A DNA stretch of 64,000 bases, from contig CAYNYF010000009.1 of assembly GCA_964401385.1 (NCBI GenBank), forward strand, positions 1 to 64,000, written 5' to 3'. The notes beneath the pieces are model-generated. The model was given only the letters and a program-made list of their open reading frames with translations. It made no database searches and was not told the origin of the DNA. Source of the stretch: CAYNYF01 sp964401385 (lineage in GTDB: Bacteria; Planctomycetota; Phycisphaerae; SM23-33). Positions 7,762 to 16,348 of the stretch are shown in pieces; positions within the stretch are counted from its first letter, which is position 1; each line of letters starts with the position of its first letter. The position numbers and the translations under genes were made by a program.

Positions 7762-9147
7762 TCAACCCGCCGCCTCCTCCACCCCGGTCGCCCCGGCCGG
7801 GGTGCTCTTCGGCAACTCCTCGGCCTCGGCCGCGATCCGCTCGGCCTTCTTGCCGGTGAACTCTTCCCAACGCTGGACGATCACGTCGCAGTACAGCGGG
7901 TCCAGTTCCACCAGAAACGCCCGCCGCCCCGTCTGCTCGCAGCCGATCAGCGTGCTGCCGCTGCCGCCGAACAGGTCCAGGACGTTCTCGCCCGGCAGCG
8001 AGCTGAACTGAATCGATCGGACGGCCAGTTCGACGGGCTTCTCGGTCAGGTGGACCATCGCCTGTGGGTTGACCTTCTTGACGTGCCACAGGTCCGTGGC
8101 GTTGTTGGGGCCGTAGAAATTGTGGCCTGCACCCTCCTTCCAGCCGTAGAAGGCCAGTTCGAAGCATCCCATCATGTCCTTGCGGGTCAGCACCGGGTGC
8201 TGTTTGTCCCAGACGATGCCCTGGCTGAAGTACAGGCCGGCCGCCTTGAGCGGCGCGGGGTAGTTGCCGAGGTTCGCGTAGCCGCCCCAAATGTAGAACG
8301 ACCCGCCCGGCTTCAGGACGCGTGAGGCGTTGGCGAACCACGCCAGCAGCATCTCGTCGAAGTCCTCGGCTGAGACGAAGTCATTCTCCAGCGGCCGGTC
8401 CTTGGGGCGCATCTTCTTGCGCGCCTTCTTCGGATCGGTCACGCCGCGGGCTACGTCGAAGCCCTGGTGGTGCATCTTGCCCGAGAGATCGGGGTAGGAG
8501 CTGTTGCCGGCCGCGATGGCCGTGCTGCTGCGCGGCTCGACCCTCACGTTGTACGGCGGATCCATGTTGATCAGGTCGATGGTCGCCCCGGCCAGTAGCC
8601 GGTCGACGTCGGCCTGGCTGCCGCTGTCACCGCACATCAGCCGGTGCTCGCCCAGCAGCCAGATGTCGCCGCGCCGGGTGACCGCCTCGTCGGGCGGTTC
8701 GGGAACGGAATCCGGGTCGGTCAGGCCGGGGTTGACCTCGCCGTCGAGCAGCTTGGCCAGGGCCTTTTCGTCGAAGCCCAACAGGCTCAGGTCGTAATCG
8801 GCGCCCCGCAGGTCCTTCAGCTCGATCGGCAGCAGGTCGAAGTCCCACTCGGCCAGGCTGGCGGTCTGGTTGTCGGCGATCCGGTAGGCCTTGGTCTGCT
8901 CGGGCGACAGGTCGGTGGCCACGTGGACGGGCACCTTGGCCAGGCCCAGCTTTTTGGCCGCCTTCCAGCGGGTGTGGCCGACGATGATCACGCCGTCGCC
9001 ATCAACCACGATGGGCTGGCGGAAGCCGAACTCCCTCAAGCTGGCCGCGACGGCGTCTACGGCCTGATCGTTGACGCGCGGGTTGCCTTCGTACGGGCGG
9101 ACGGCGTCGATGGGGCGAAGCTCCACGTCGAACGTCTTGGTGGTCAT
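7762..9147 (-). CDS. ParB-domain DNA methyltransferase (N6-adenine or N4-cytosine, beta class)
   Basis: 461 residues. Residues about 8-95 are a ParB/sulfiredoxin-type domain with IIVGHTRWKAAKKLG and RIADNQTASL. The methyltransferase domain follows: the catalytic DPPYN at 196-200 precedes the S-adenosylmethionine motif LDLFGGSGST near 395-405, the order of beta-class amino-methyltransferases. Such ParB-MTase fusions are common in phages and probably protect phage DNA from host restriction. No cognate endonuclease is fused; the adjacent HNH gene overlaps the start by four bases. Target sequence unknown. Confidence 0.9.
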   Translation of the reverse strand: MTTKTFDVELRPIDAVRPYEGNPRVNDQAVDAVAASLREFGFRQPIVVDGDGVIIVGHTRWKAAKKLGLAKVPVHVATDLSPEQTKAYRIADNQTASLAEWDFDLLPIELKDLRGADYDLSLLGFDEKALAKLLDGEVNPGLTDPDSVPEPPDEAVTRRGDIWLLGEHRLMCGDSGSQADVDRLLAGATIDLINMDPPYNVRVEPRSSTAIAAGNSSYPDLSGKMHHQGFDVARGVTDPKKARKKMRPKDRPLENDFVSAEDFDEMLLAWFANASRVLKPGGSFYIWGGYANLGNYPAPLKAAGLYFSQGIVWDKQHPVLTRKDMMGCFELAFYGWKEGAGHNFYGPNNATDLWHVKKVNPQAMVHLTEKPVELAVRSIQFSSLPGENVLDLFGGSGSTLIGCEQTGRRAFLVELDPLYCDVIVQRWEEFTGKKAERIAAEAEELPKSTPAGATGVEEAAG

Positions 9148-9389
9148 GGGTGCACCTCCGTGTGCGCTTTGGACCAGGCGACGACCTCATGGCAGAGGCC
9201 GATGAACTCCTGGCTGGTGAGAGATCCCTTGGCCCGATTCACATCCTTGTGCAGCACCTGGGTGTTCTCGATCACGTGTTCGCCGCCGAGGCGGACGGGC
9301 ACGACGTGGTCAAGGGCGGCCGTCTCCGGCGTCAGCTCGCGGCCCGTCAGGGCGCAGCGGTACTGCTGGTGCTCCAGCAGGCACAGCAC
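9144..9389 (-). CDS. HNH endonuclease
   Basis: About 81 residues from a GTG at 9389. The sequence YRCALTGRELTPETAALDHV, then VPVRLGGEHVIENTQVLHKD and VNRAKGSLT, has the HNH order: DH in the first beta strand, an Asn in the loop, and a final His before the helix. Phage HNH enzymes often assist terminase or nick DNA. The start is uncertain: a CTG at 9434 would extend it by 15 residues and overlap the upstream gene. It shares ATGA with the methyltransferase start. Confidence 0.75.
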   Translation of the reverse strand: MLCLLEHQQYRCALTGRELTPETAALDHVVPVRLGGEHVIENTQVLHKDVNRAKGSLTSQEFIGLCHEVVAWSKAHTEVHP

Positions 9390-9427
9390 GTTCTCGGTGG
9401 AGACAGGGCCATGCGGAGCGGCGGCAC

Positions 9428-9775
9428 CTACCAGCTGCGCTTGCGTTTGGGGACGTACCGGCTGCCGGCCGACACGCGCCGCGTGGCCCACAGGTGCCAG
9501 TCGCTTCGCCTCGCGTGATTCGCTCTTGTGGCGGCGATCCCTACCGCCAGGCGGGCGAATACCCGCCATGTCGGCCTGGGAGTGGCTCGGGCGTTTCCTT
9601 TCGCGGGCGGGCGGCTGAGACGGATACGCCAGCCCTGGACCATGCAGTGCGCGGCCCGGGACCACGGGTCGCGAAGCATCAGGCCGTTGTGGTGGTCGGT
9701 TCGCAGCCGGCTGACGAGTTCCGACGCCCGCGCCTTCCATGCATCTGCCATCGCTCTCGGTTGTGTTGTGTCCAT
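9428..9775 (-). CDS. Basic hypothetical protein upstream of the HNH gene
   Basis: 115 residues (or 107 from an internal ATG at 9751). It is rich in Arg, Trp and His, with SELVSRLRTDHHNGLMLRDP and MVQGWRIRLSRPPAKGNAR. Its residue mix looks like real protein. The alternative frame, which would extend the HNH gene upstream, is dominated by Pro, Gly and Arg and looks non-coding. No family is recognised. It would be co-transcribed with HNH and the methyltransferase. Confidence 0.5.
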   Translation of the reverse strand: MDTTQPRAMADAWKARASELVSRLRTDHHNGLMLRDPWSRAAHCMVQGWRIRLSRPPAKGNARATPRPTWRVFARLAVGIAATRANHARRSDWHLWATRRVSAGSRYVPKRKRSW

Positions 9776-9885
9776 GCATTCTGATCTCCTGGAAAAAACC
9801 GGACAGCCGAAACCAACTCTGCTATTGGGCGCGGCTGTTCCCGCGGCCGTCTCCTGCCCCGTCCGGCGGGAAGTACCTAATCTCA

Positions 9886-10156
9886 GGTTTCACCTTTCAC
9901 CCCCCTCGCGCATACACACGCATATTCGCGCGGGCGGGCGTCGCGCGAGGGGGTGGGGGTGAATGGGTGAAATAAGAAGAGAGAGTTGTTGTTTTCCTTT
10001 ATATATTGGGCCTTTCCGCCGATCTCACGTTTCACCCTGTGGGGGTGAAACGTGGGTGAAATGAGAGAAACCTGACCGGCCGTTCGTGCCATTTCTGTCG
10101 TCCGGAGGCTGTTCACGTTTCACCCCCGTCGCTGGTTTCACTGTCACGTTTCACCC
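9886..10156. repeat. Iteron-like array of ACGTTTCACCC elements
   Basis: Exact ACGTTTCACCC occurs at 10027-10037, 10115-10125 and 10146-10156, and inverted (GGGTGAAACGT) at 10043-10053; the first and second form a hairpin with a five-base loop. Degenerate relatives (TTTCACC or GGGTGAA) lie at 9888-9901, 9956-9962, 9965-9973, 10054-10062 and 10134-10140. The last two exact copies fall inside the 3' end of the DUF3987 gene. This is the only gene-free stretch over 300 bases in the replication module. It resembles an iteron origin or a multi-site operator. Confidence 0.6.
9901..9953. repeat. Long GC-rich inverted repeat
   Basis: CCCCCTCGCG (9901-9910) pairs perfectly with CGCGAGGGGG (9944-9953), and the flanks TTCACC and GGTGAA extend the symmetry. 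The loop is 33 bases and contains CATACACACGCATATTCGCG. It lies within the iteron-like region downstream of the DUF3987 gene. It could be a transcription terminator for that gene or part of a replication origin; it has no U-tract. Confidence 0.5.
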
Positions 10157-12779
10157 CGCGCGCCAGGCGATACGACCGAGGCGGCGAACCCGCTCTGGGC
10201 ACGGTGACGATCTCGATGTCGCCTTGCTGGGCCAGGGTCTCGATGAGCACGCTGAAGGTCTTGGCGTCCGTTTTCATGCGCTTGAGCAGGACGCTGTGGG
10301 GAAGCTCGTTGCCCGATGCGCCGCGCAGCTTCTCCAGCAGCTTGAGACACTCGGCATGGAACGGGTTATCCGCGACGTGCGAGGCGGCCATGAACAGCAT
10401 GCGCCGGGTCTGGTGCATGACGAACCGCGAGGCCCACTGCACGGCGGCCAGGCCGATGCGCGGGGCCTCGTGGTTCTCGCTGACCGCGTGCAGCAGCGCC
10501 AGTTTGCGGACCTGCTCGCTGACGCGGCCCCAGACGGTCGTGCCCACCGCATCGCAGGCCTGCTCGGCCTTGGCGTACTCGGCCTCTGCTTCCAGACGCG
10601 TCTCGACCAACAGCCGCTTGGCTTTGTCGCTGTGTTCGACAATGGCCGGGACCGGGTGCCAGTTCTCCAGATTGCCCGTACCGGCCCGGTAGTCCGCCCA
10701 CCACTGCGCGATTGCGAGCACGCGAGCGGGCAGGTCGCGGATGCTCGGCTCCTGCCCCGGCGCTCGCGGCCCGGCTTCGAGGATGATCATGCGAGCGAAG
10801 AAGCCGTTGGTCAGCATCCGCTCGCTGAGGGCCTGGTAGTAGTGGTTCGGGATGGCGGTGCCGTAGATGACCAGGCACGGCTGGTCGATGACGCCGGGCG
10901 ACTCCTTGCCCGCCTTGCGCCGCATGGGATAGACACTGTTGGCCGACGAGTACATCGTCAGCATTGTGCCCATGATCGCTTCGTGCCGGGCGTCCTTGGC
11001 CTTGTTGATCGACTGGAGCATGCCGTCGATCTCGTCAGTCTGGAACAGCATTGTCGGCGTCTGGAACAGCGCGTCCTGGATGCCCTCCCCGCTGGCGAAG
11101 TGCAGGCCGAGGCTCTCGCCCAGGCCGACCGCGTGGATGATCCGTGAGTTGACCTTGCGGGACTGGTCCTTGCCCGCCCCGGAATGCGCCAGCCCCAGCA
11201 GGTACAGGTTCGTGCGGTTGTCGCCGGCGTCGCGCACCTTGCGCCCGGCCAGAAACGCCTGCAGCGCCAGCGCGCCGCCGAACGCCATCATCTGGTTCGG
11301 GTACGGCGCGACGGTGAGGGTGTGGTCCATGACCTCGCCGATGAAGCCCGGCGCACGCAGCATCTCGGCAGGGAGCGGCCCGGGGTCGGCCATCTCTGGC
11401 GCTGGTGCGGCTTCTCCGTCGGACATTGCCATTGTCTCGCCGAGAGGGGCATTGTCCGACGGACAATCGCCGGGTGCGGCGGACATTCGCACAATGGCCG
11501 AGATGTCCGGGCCGTCGGCGCTGTCCGCCAGAGAATCGGCCCCGAAGCCGCGTTCTCGCAGAGAGCGTGCGGCCTGTTCGAAATCCCCGCCGCAGGCCAA
11601 CAGGGCGTAGACGGCGAAGGGCGAGTACGCCCGGTTCGGCTCGAAGGGCGCGGCGTTGGAGCTGAAGACGTAGAAGACGCCGTCCTTGAGCGTAGCCGAC
11701 CATCCGGAGGCCTTGCCCGGCCGGCGCCAGTACTCGTTCTGGCCCGCCCGGGCCAGCGCCCAGCCGGCATTCTCCAGGACGGCTCGCACATCTCCGCGGG
11801 TATTGAAGTCATCGCCAGGACGGTCGGTATTCTCTGGTCGACAACCCGCCTGTCCGACAGACAGCGACCCTGTCTGCCCCACAGCGGCATTGTTCGACGG
11901 ACAACTGCCGGTGTGCGGATTGTCTGCCGCACATCCGCATTGTGCGGCCGATGATGGCGCTCTCTGGCCGAGAGCGGCGCTGTGCGACCGACAATCGCCA
12001 TTGTGGGCGTTGTCCGCGGACAAGCCGCCCTTGTGGGCCGACAATGCCGTCCGCTGGCCGACCTTCGCCGACAACGGCGGACAGTTTGCCGCAGGGCCGC
12101 GGGCGTGGGCGTCGCCCCCAGGGCCTTCCTGCCCGCCGGCTGGCCCACCAGGCGACCGCTCGGCCCCTTTGGCCACACGGGCCAACGTGGGGCCAACGGG
12201 GGCGTCCCCGGTGGGCCCGTCCACCACCGGCGGGACGTACTCGTTGAGCTCCCAGGCGGCCCGAAGCAGCATGTCCCGCTCGGCGGCGGTCAGGACGGGC
12301 GGGTCGCACAAGTCGCCCTGGATCAGCTCGTAGCCGGCGGTGGGCGCGCACAGGAACAGGCCGCCCTCGCCTCGGGTCTCGATGAGCGTGACGATCCGCC
12401 CGCCGGCCTCGCGCTGGGCCAGCTTGAGGTTGCCGCAACCTGAAGCCTCGTGGCGGTAGGCGGCGTGGCGGCCGTCGGATTGGGTCTTGGACAGGACCAG
12501 CCGCTCCAGCAGGCCCGGCGCGGCCGCGCGGACCTTCTCGCACCAGGCCTCGAACAGCTCCCCGCCGCCATCGAAGTCGATCAGCTCGACGTTGCTCGAG
12601 ACGGCGCCGGCGATGATGCACAAGGCGTCGGGCCCGTTGGCGAACCACGCCTCGACCTCCGCCTGCGTCGGCAGCCGCGACTGAAAGCCCTTCCAGGCGA
12701 TGGTCGGGCGCTTCTGGTCCCGCCGGGCAGGCAGGACGCACAGGCCGGCGTCGAGATATTGCCGGGCCGCGTCCTTCAT
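10113..12779 (-). CDS. Bifunctional primase-polymerase / DUF3987 helicase protein
   Basis: 888 residues. The first 170 form a prim-pol domain: QYLDAGLCVLPARRDQKRP, the metal-binding motif ELIDFDGG (65-72), and a later GGLFLCAPTAGYEL. Residues about 465-840 match DUF3987, with Walker A in GLAHSGAGKDQS (529-540) and the acid motif FQTDEIDGML. The protein probably primes and unwinds phage DNA. Between the domains is a linker with repeats (233-322 and 439-468, annotated separately) flanking a short conserved segment (about 325-412). It starts one base into the stop of the helicase gene (TGATG). The 3' end carries two iteron-like elements. Confidence 0.88.
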   Translation of the reverse strand: MKDAARQYLDAGLCVLPARRDQKRPTIAWKGFQSRLPTQAEVEAWFANGPDALCIIAGAVSSNVELIDFDGGGELFEAWCEKVRAAAPGLLERLVLSKTQSDGRHAAYRHEASGCGNLKLAQREAGGRIVTLIETRGEGGLFLCAPTAGYELIQGDLCDPPVLTAAERDMLLRAAWELNEYVPPVVDGPTGDAPVGPTLARVAKGAERSPGGPAGGQEGPGGDAHARGPAANCPPLSAKVGQRTALSAHKGGLSADNAHNGDCRSHSAALGQRAPSSAAQCGCAADNPHTGSCPSNNAAVGQTGSLSVGQAGCRPENTDRPGDDFNTRGDVRAVLENAGWALARAGQNEYWRRPGKASGWSATLKDGVFYVFSSNAAPFEPNRAYSPFAVYALLACGGDFEQAARSLRERGFGADSLADSADGPDISAIVRMSAAPGDCPSDNAPLGETMAMSDGEAAPAPEMADPGPLPAEMLRAPGFIGEVMDHTLTVAPYPNQMMAFGGALALQAFLAGRKVRDAGDNRTNLYLLGLAHSGAGKDQSRKVNSRIIHAVGLGESLGLHFASGEGIQDALFQTPTMLFQTDEIDGMLQSINKAKDARHEAIMGTMLTMYSSANSVYPMRRKAGKESPGVIDQPCLVIYGTAIPNHYYQALSERMLTNGFFARMIILEAGPRAPGQEPSIRDLPARVLAIAQWWADYRAGTGNLENWHPVPAIVEHSDKAKRLLVETRLEAEAEYAKAEQACDAVGTTVWGRVSEQVRKLALLHAVSENHEAPRIGLAAVQWASRFVMHQTRRMLFMAASHVADNPFHAECLKLLEKLRGASGNELPHSVLLKRMKTDAKTFSVLIETLAQQGDIEIVTVPRAGSPPRSYRLARGVKRDSETSDGGET
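11376..12083 (-). repeat. 90-bp in-frame repeats inside the DUF3987 gene (two clusters)
   Basis: In protein terms the unit is 30 residues made of three 10-residue subunits of the form CxSxxAxxGQ / xxxxSxxxxG / xxADNxHxGx. Three tandem copies cover 11814-12083 (residues 233-322). A fourth, CPSDNAPLGE-TMAMSDGEAA-, covers 11376-11465 (residues 439-468) after about 115 unrelated residues. At DNA level the units carry palindromes such as ATTGTCCGACGGACAAT (11451-11467) and TTGTCCGCGGACAA (12010-12023). The clusters sit in linkers between folded domains. Confidence 0.75.
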
Positions 12780-14506
12780 CAGAACGGTACCTCGCAGTCA
12801 TCCGGCGGCCAATCCGAAGGCACTCCTTCGAGGTCGCTCTCGTCGCTGCTGTCCAGCCGCGTCGGGATCGGTCCCAACTGGTAGTCCGTGATCCGGTCGA
12901 ACTTCTCGCCGGCAACGCTGCGGATGGTGATGGCCTTCGTCTCGGCGATCCCGCCGGCCTGGCAGATCTCGACGGCCTCTTCGGCCGTCTCGGGGACAGG
13001 TTCATTCGACCGCGCGCGCCACCACACCTCGGCCTTGGCCCGGGCGTAGCCGGTGTGCTCGAAGCACACCCACTCGCTGCGGTAGTCGCTGAAGCCGACG
13101 CGGTAGTCGACGCGCATGCTGCGCGGGTGATCTTCGGGGGCACCGCGCTTGACGTGGACGGTGTAGTAGACGTCGGTGACCTCGTACTCCGTCTCGGTGA
13201 CTTCGCCGGAGAGGATGCTGTCGGTGGAGGCCTGGCGGTCGTGGCGCTGCCGCTCCGGCGGCGGGAACTCGTAGCCGCACTCCGGGCACGTGGCGTAGGC
13301 GGCGTGGATCACCGCTTGGCACTGCGGACACTCCTTGGCCGGGGCCTCGCCTCCGGCGCCACTGCGGTCTTTGACCTGAAGATCATCCACCGGCCCGTGG
13401 CGCAGGATGTTGCCGCCGAAGTCCAGGACCAGGCAGTCGGCCTTGCCGGGGTGGAGCCGGAAGCCCCGACCGACCATCTGGTAGTACAGCCCCGGCGAGT
13501 TGGTCGGGCGCAGCAGGGCTACGCAGTCGATGTTCGGCGCGTCGAAGCCGGTGGTCAGGACGTTGACGTTGACCAGATACTTCAAGCCGCCGTCGCGGAA
13601 GCGTTTCAGTGTCTGGGCCCGGTCAAAGGCCAGCGTCTCGCCGCAGACGAAGCCGCACTTCTGGCCGAGCTCGGCGAGCACGCGCTGAACGTGCTGGGCA
13701 TGCTGAATGCCGGCGGCGAAGATCAGTACTGAGTGGCGGTTGGCGGTGTGCTCGACGATCTCCCGGCAGGCGTCCCGAACGAGCGAGTCATCGTCCATCA
13801 GGGCCTCGACCTCGCCGGCGATGAACTCCCCGCCCCGGATGTGCAGGCCTGAGGTGTCCACCTTGCGGCGGCCGGCCTTGGTCTTGAGCGGGCACAGGTA
13901 GCCCTGGACGATCAGCTCGCGGACGCTGACCTCGTAGCAGACCTCGTTGAGCAGGTTGCCGGCCCCGCAGATCATCCCCGTGGTCATCCGGAACGGCGTG
14001 GCGGTCAGGCCGATCAGGCGGACGTTGGGATTGACCACCCGCGCTTCGGCCAGGAAGGTTCGATACATCCCGTCCCCGTCGGGCGGGATCATGTGCGCCT
14101 CGTCAATCAGGACCAGGTCGAAGCGGTCCAGCTCCGCCGCCCGGCGGTAGACGCTCTGGACGCCGGCGACGATGATCAGGTGCTCGGTGTCGCGGCTCTT
14201 GAGGCCCGCCGAGTACACGCCGATCTGCCGCCACAGATCCGGGGCCATGGCGTGGAGTTTCTCGACGGCCTGTTCCAGCAGCTCCTTGACGTGGGCCAGG
14301 ATCAGGACGCGCCCGTTCCACTGGCCGACCGCGTCGCGGCAGATCGTGGCCATCACGGGCGTCTTGCCCCCGGCGGTCGGGATCACCACGCAGGGGTTGT
14401 CGTCGCGGGTGCGAAGGTGCTCGTAGACGGCCCCGACCGCCTCCGTCTGGTACGGGCGCAGCGTGATGGTCGGTGCCGGTGGTGGTGACAGCAGCGATTC
14501 GGTCAT
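12779..14506 (-). CDS. DEAD/DEAH-box helicase (superfamily 2) with zinc ribbon
   Basis: 575 residues from the ATG at 14506. ITLRPYQTEAVGAV starts the helicase core; Walker A is PTAGGKT (43-49), the DEAH box is LIDEAHM (133-139), motif III is LTATPFR, and the C-terminal RecA domain has TTGFDAPNIDCV and YYQMVGRGFRLH. A four-cysteine ribbon follows (CPQC...CPECGYEF, about residues 400-422). Such type III restriction-like helicases are common in phage replication modules. Its start overlaps the metallophosphoesterase stop by four bases and its stop overlaps the next gene by one base. Confidence 0.9.
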   Translation of the reverse strand: MTESLLSPPPAPTITLRPYQTEAVGAVYEHLRTRDDNPCVVIPTAGGKTPVMATICRDAVGQWNGRVLILAHVKELLEQAVEKLHAMAPDLWRQIGVYSAGLKSRDTEHLIIVAGVQSVYRRAAELDRFDLVLIDEAHMIPPDGDGMYRTFLAEARVVNPNVRLIGLTATPFRMTTGMICGAGNLLNEVCYEVSVRELIVQGYLCPLKTKAGRRKVDTSGLHIRGGEFIAGEVEALMDDDSLVRDACREIVEHTANRHSVLIFAAGIQHAQHVQRVLAELGQKCGFVCGETLAFDRAQTLKRFRDGGLKYLVNVNVLTTGFDAPNIDCVALLRPTNSPGLYYQMVGRGFRLHPGKADCLVLDFGGNILRHGPVDDLQVKDRSGAGGEAPAKECPQCQAVIHAAYATCPECGYEFPPPERQRHDRQASTDSILSGEVTETEYEVTDVYYTVHVKRGAPEDHPRSMRVDYRVGFSDYRSEWVCFEHTGYARAKAEVWWRARSNEPVPETAEEAVEICQAGGIAETKAITIRSVAGEKFDRITDYQLGPIPTRLDSSDESDLEGVPSDWPPDDCEVPF

Positions 14507-15273
14507 GCCGCCACCTCCACGCCGTCGGGCAGGATGCAGCGGTGGTCCATGATCGGGATGGTGTAGAGCGTGTCGCTGCGTCGGCCGAGATAGCCCAGGA
14601 TGAAGGCGTTGACCCACTCGACGGGCCGGCCGGTCCCGTAGAGCGGGATGGGCTTGCACAGGCAGCCGGCGCTACGGGCCTGGATCACCCGGCCCGGCGA
14701 CCAGATGTTCTGGATGATGCTCGCGTCCGCCCGGTGCGTGTGGCCGTGAACGACGGACTTGCCCTGGCTGATTTGCAGATGGTTCTTCGTCGCGTGCCTG
14801 GCGTACGACCAGCCGTGCACGGCGATGATCCGCGAGTTGACACGATAGTGCGGGTACGTGCCGCCGACCGAACCGTAGGGCACGTAGGTGAAACGGGCGC
14901 GGCCCTTGGTGAGCCGCGTGCGCGGGGCGAGCATGGAGTACGCACCGCGCCCTTCGGCCGTGGCCGCCGCCCACCGGTCGAGCCGGTACTCATGGTTGCC
15001 CTCGACCATCACCAGACGGCCGCAGGCGGCCTGGAGGCGGTCCAGCAGTCCGTTCGCCTGACAGAGGTCGTCCTCGTAGTCCGTCTCCGGCATGCCGTGC
15101 GTGAGAGGGTGGGAGGAGAACTGCCCGCAGTCGAGGAGGTCGCCCAGGCAGATGATGATGTCCGGCCGGATCCGCTCGGCCGCGCGGCAGAAGACCTCCA
15201 CGGCCCGCGGATTCTGGCGCGGGATGTGGGCATCGCCGAAGGCGAGCATGGTCTTGCTGGCGCCCCGGGCCAT
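14503..15273 (-). CDS. Metallophosphoesterase
   Basis: 256 residues with the calcineurin-like metal motifs in order: GDAHIP (13-18), CLGDLLDCG (about 42-50), MVEGNHEYRLDRW, and VVHGHTHRAD. The family hydrolyses phosphodiesters using two metal ions; phage members may process nucleic-acid ends or nucleotides. The start directly abuts the stop of the DUF4406 gene (TAGATG) and the stop overlaps the helicase start by four bases, so it is in the replication transcript. Substrate not predictable. Confidence 0.88.
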   Translation of the reverse strand: MARGASKTMLAFGDAHIPRQNPRAVEVFCRAAERIRPDIIICLGDLLDCGQFSSHPLTHGMPETDYEDDLCQANGLLDRLQAACGRLVMVEGNHEYRLDRWAAATAEGRGAYSMLAPRTRLTKGRARFTYVPYGSVGGTYPHYRVNSRIIAVHGWSYARHATKNHLQISQGKSVVHGHTHRADASIIQNIWSPGRVIQARSAGCLCKPIPLYGTGRPVEWVNAFILGYLGRRSDTLYTIPIMDHRCILPDGVEVAA

Positions 15274-15936
15274 CTACTCCTCCCCGGCGACCATGGCCGC
15301 CGTGCAGGCGTAGCCGGCGATGTCCACCAGGTTGTCGCGCTTGTGGCGGTGGGCCTGGCGGGCCAGCTTCACGGCGATCATGCACAGCGGCACGTCCATC
15401 GCCGTGACGTGCTGGCCCTCGCGGAGCCGGTCTGCGAGCACGGCCGTCCACAGCAGCGCCGTGCGGGCGAAGTCCTGCGACGGGTGGCCGTAGTCGTGCT
15501 GGCGGTCCTGGGCGGTCAGCCGCTTGGCCTCATCCAGAAGGGACTCGGGCGCTTCGGCCGCCTCCTCCCGAACGACGGTCAGCCGGTGCAGGTTGACCGC
15601 CGGCAGGGGCGGGTTCGGGCCCACCGGCTCCAAGGTCGCGCCGTCGAAGACCGGCATGCCCAGCTCCCAGGCGATCAGGTACTCAAGCTTCGCGCCGCGG
15701 GACTCCTCCCAGCCCGGCAGCAAGGCTACGGCCTCGCACATGGCCAGCAGCTTGATGTCGGCGCGGAGATAGGTCTCGCGGGGCAGGTCGGTGCGGCCGT
15801 CGAAGTTCTCGGCCGGGTTGACCGCCTCCCAACCGGCCTGGCGCAGCCTCTCGGCGGCGGCGTGGAAGGCCGGGAAGTTGTGCTCGGGCAGGCCGGTCAT
15901 TGGGCCGGCGATGTAGATGCGCCGGGGTCGGTCCAT
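15274..15936 (-). CDS. DUF4406 / DUF6378 fusion protein
   Basis: 220 residues from the ATG at 15936. The N-terminal half has IYIAGPMTGLPEHNFPAFHA, the signature of DUF4406, a fold related to nucleoside 2-deoxyribosyltransferases. The C-terminal half (ESLLDEAKRLTAQDRQHDYG and onward, ending DNLVDIAGYACTA) resembles DUF6378, a small phage domain. Both occur separately in many phages. The fusion may act in nucleotide or modified-base metabolism; this is inference. It begins two bases after the RusA stop. Confidence 0.8.
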   Translation of the reverse strand: MDRPRRIYIAGPMTGLPEHNFPAFHAAAERLRQAGWEAVNPAENFDGRTDLPRETYLRADIKLLAMCEAVALLPGWEESRGAKLEYLIAWELGMPVFDGATLEPVGPNPPLPAVNLHRLTVVREEAAEAPESLLDEAKRLTAQDRQHDYGHPSQDFARTALLWTAVLADRLREGQHVTAMDVPLCMIAVKLARQAHRHKRDNLVDIAGYACTAAMVAGEE

Positions 15937-15938
15937 CC

Positions 15939-16337
15939 TCAGTTGTCCTCCGGATTCAGCGGCCCCCCACACAGTGGGCAGCGGTTCAGTGGAAACTCAT
16001 CGAGCCGGATGTCGAGGCGGCCGGGCTTGGCTGGTTCCCGCCGGCGGGTGACCAGCAGGTCGATCTGGCCGTCGTCGGCGTACACGCCGGCGTGCTCCAG
16101 CGCATCGAGGGTCGGCTTGGCGATGTTGTCCAAGTCGCGCCGGCGCCGGTCGGGCGGGAAGGCGTCCATGCACAGGGCGATCCGGCCGCCGGCGGGCGGC
16201 TTGCGGGCGCCGCCCCCGGCCAGGAGGGCGCAGACGTCCCGGCGGAACGCCCGGCCCTCCCGGCTGATCAGCGTCCGCGGCCCCACCCGGCGCCAGTAGT
16301 GATTGATGCTCGGAGGGTATGGCAGCGTCAGCTCCAT
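15939..16337 (-). CDS. rusA: RusA-family Holliday junction resolvase
   Basis: 132 residues from the ATG at 16337. It has LTLPYPPSINHYWRRVG at the start and the active-site segment RRRDLDNIAKPTLDALEHAG followed by DDGQI, as in RusA. The enzyme cuts four-way junctions from phage recombination or replication. A C-terminal CPLCGG adds a half zinc-knuckle that classical RusA lacks. It sits 11 bases after the DUF669 gene in the recombination cluster. Confidence 0.9.
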   Translation of the reverse strand: MELTLPYPPSINHYWRRVGPRTLISREGRAFRRDVCALLAGGGARKPPAGGRIALCMDAFPPDRRRRDLDNIAKPTLDALEHAGVYADDGQIDLLVTRRREPAKPGRLDIRLDEFPLNRCPLCGGPLNPEDN

Positions 16338-16348
16338 CGGCTCCTGCC

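Noticed and set aside
5954..8341. A 795-residue open frame on the minus strand through the small-gene cluster and methyltransferase
   Set aside because: It covers real genes on both strands in the wrong frame and is built from Gly, Arg, Leu and Pro with no domain.
9144..9779. A 211-residue HNH reading
   Set aside because: The first 125 residues are Pro/Arg/Gly-rich and overlap a better-looking frame (9428-9775). I use the shorter HNH gene.
11376..12083. Possible CRISPR array
   Set aside because: The repeats are in frame within a protein-coding gene, are degenerate, and have no constant repeat-unique spacer pattern or cas genes.
14473..16299. A 608-residue open frame on the plus strand
   Set aside because: It is opposite the metallophosphoesterase, DUF4406 and RusA genes, all of which have clear motifs and coupled starts.
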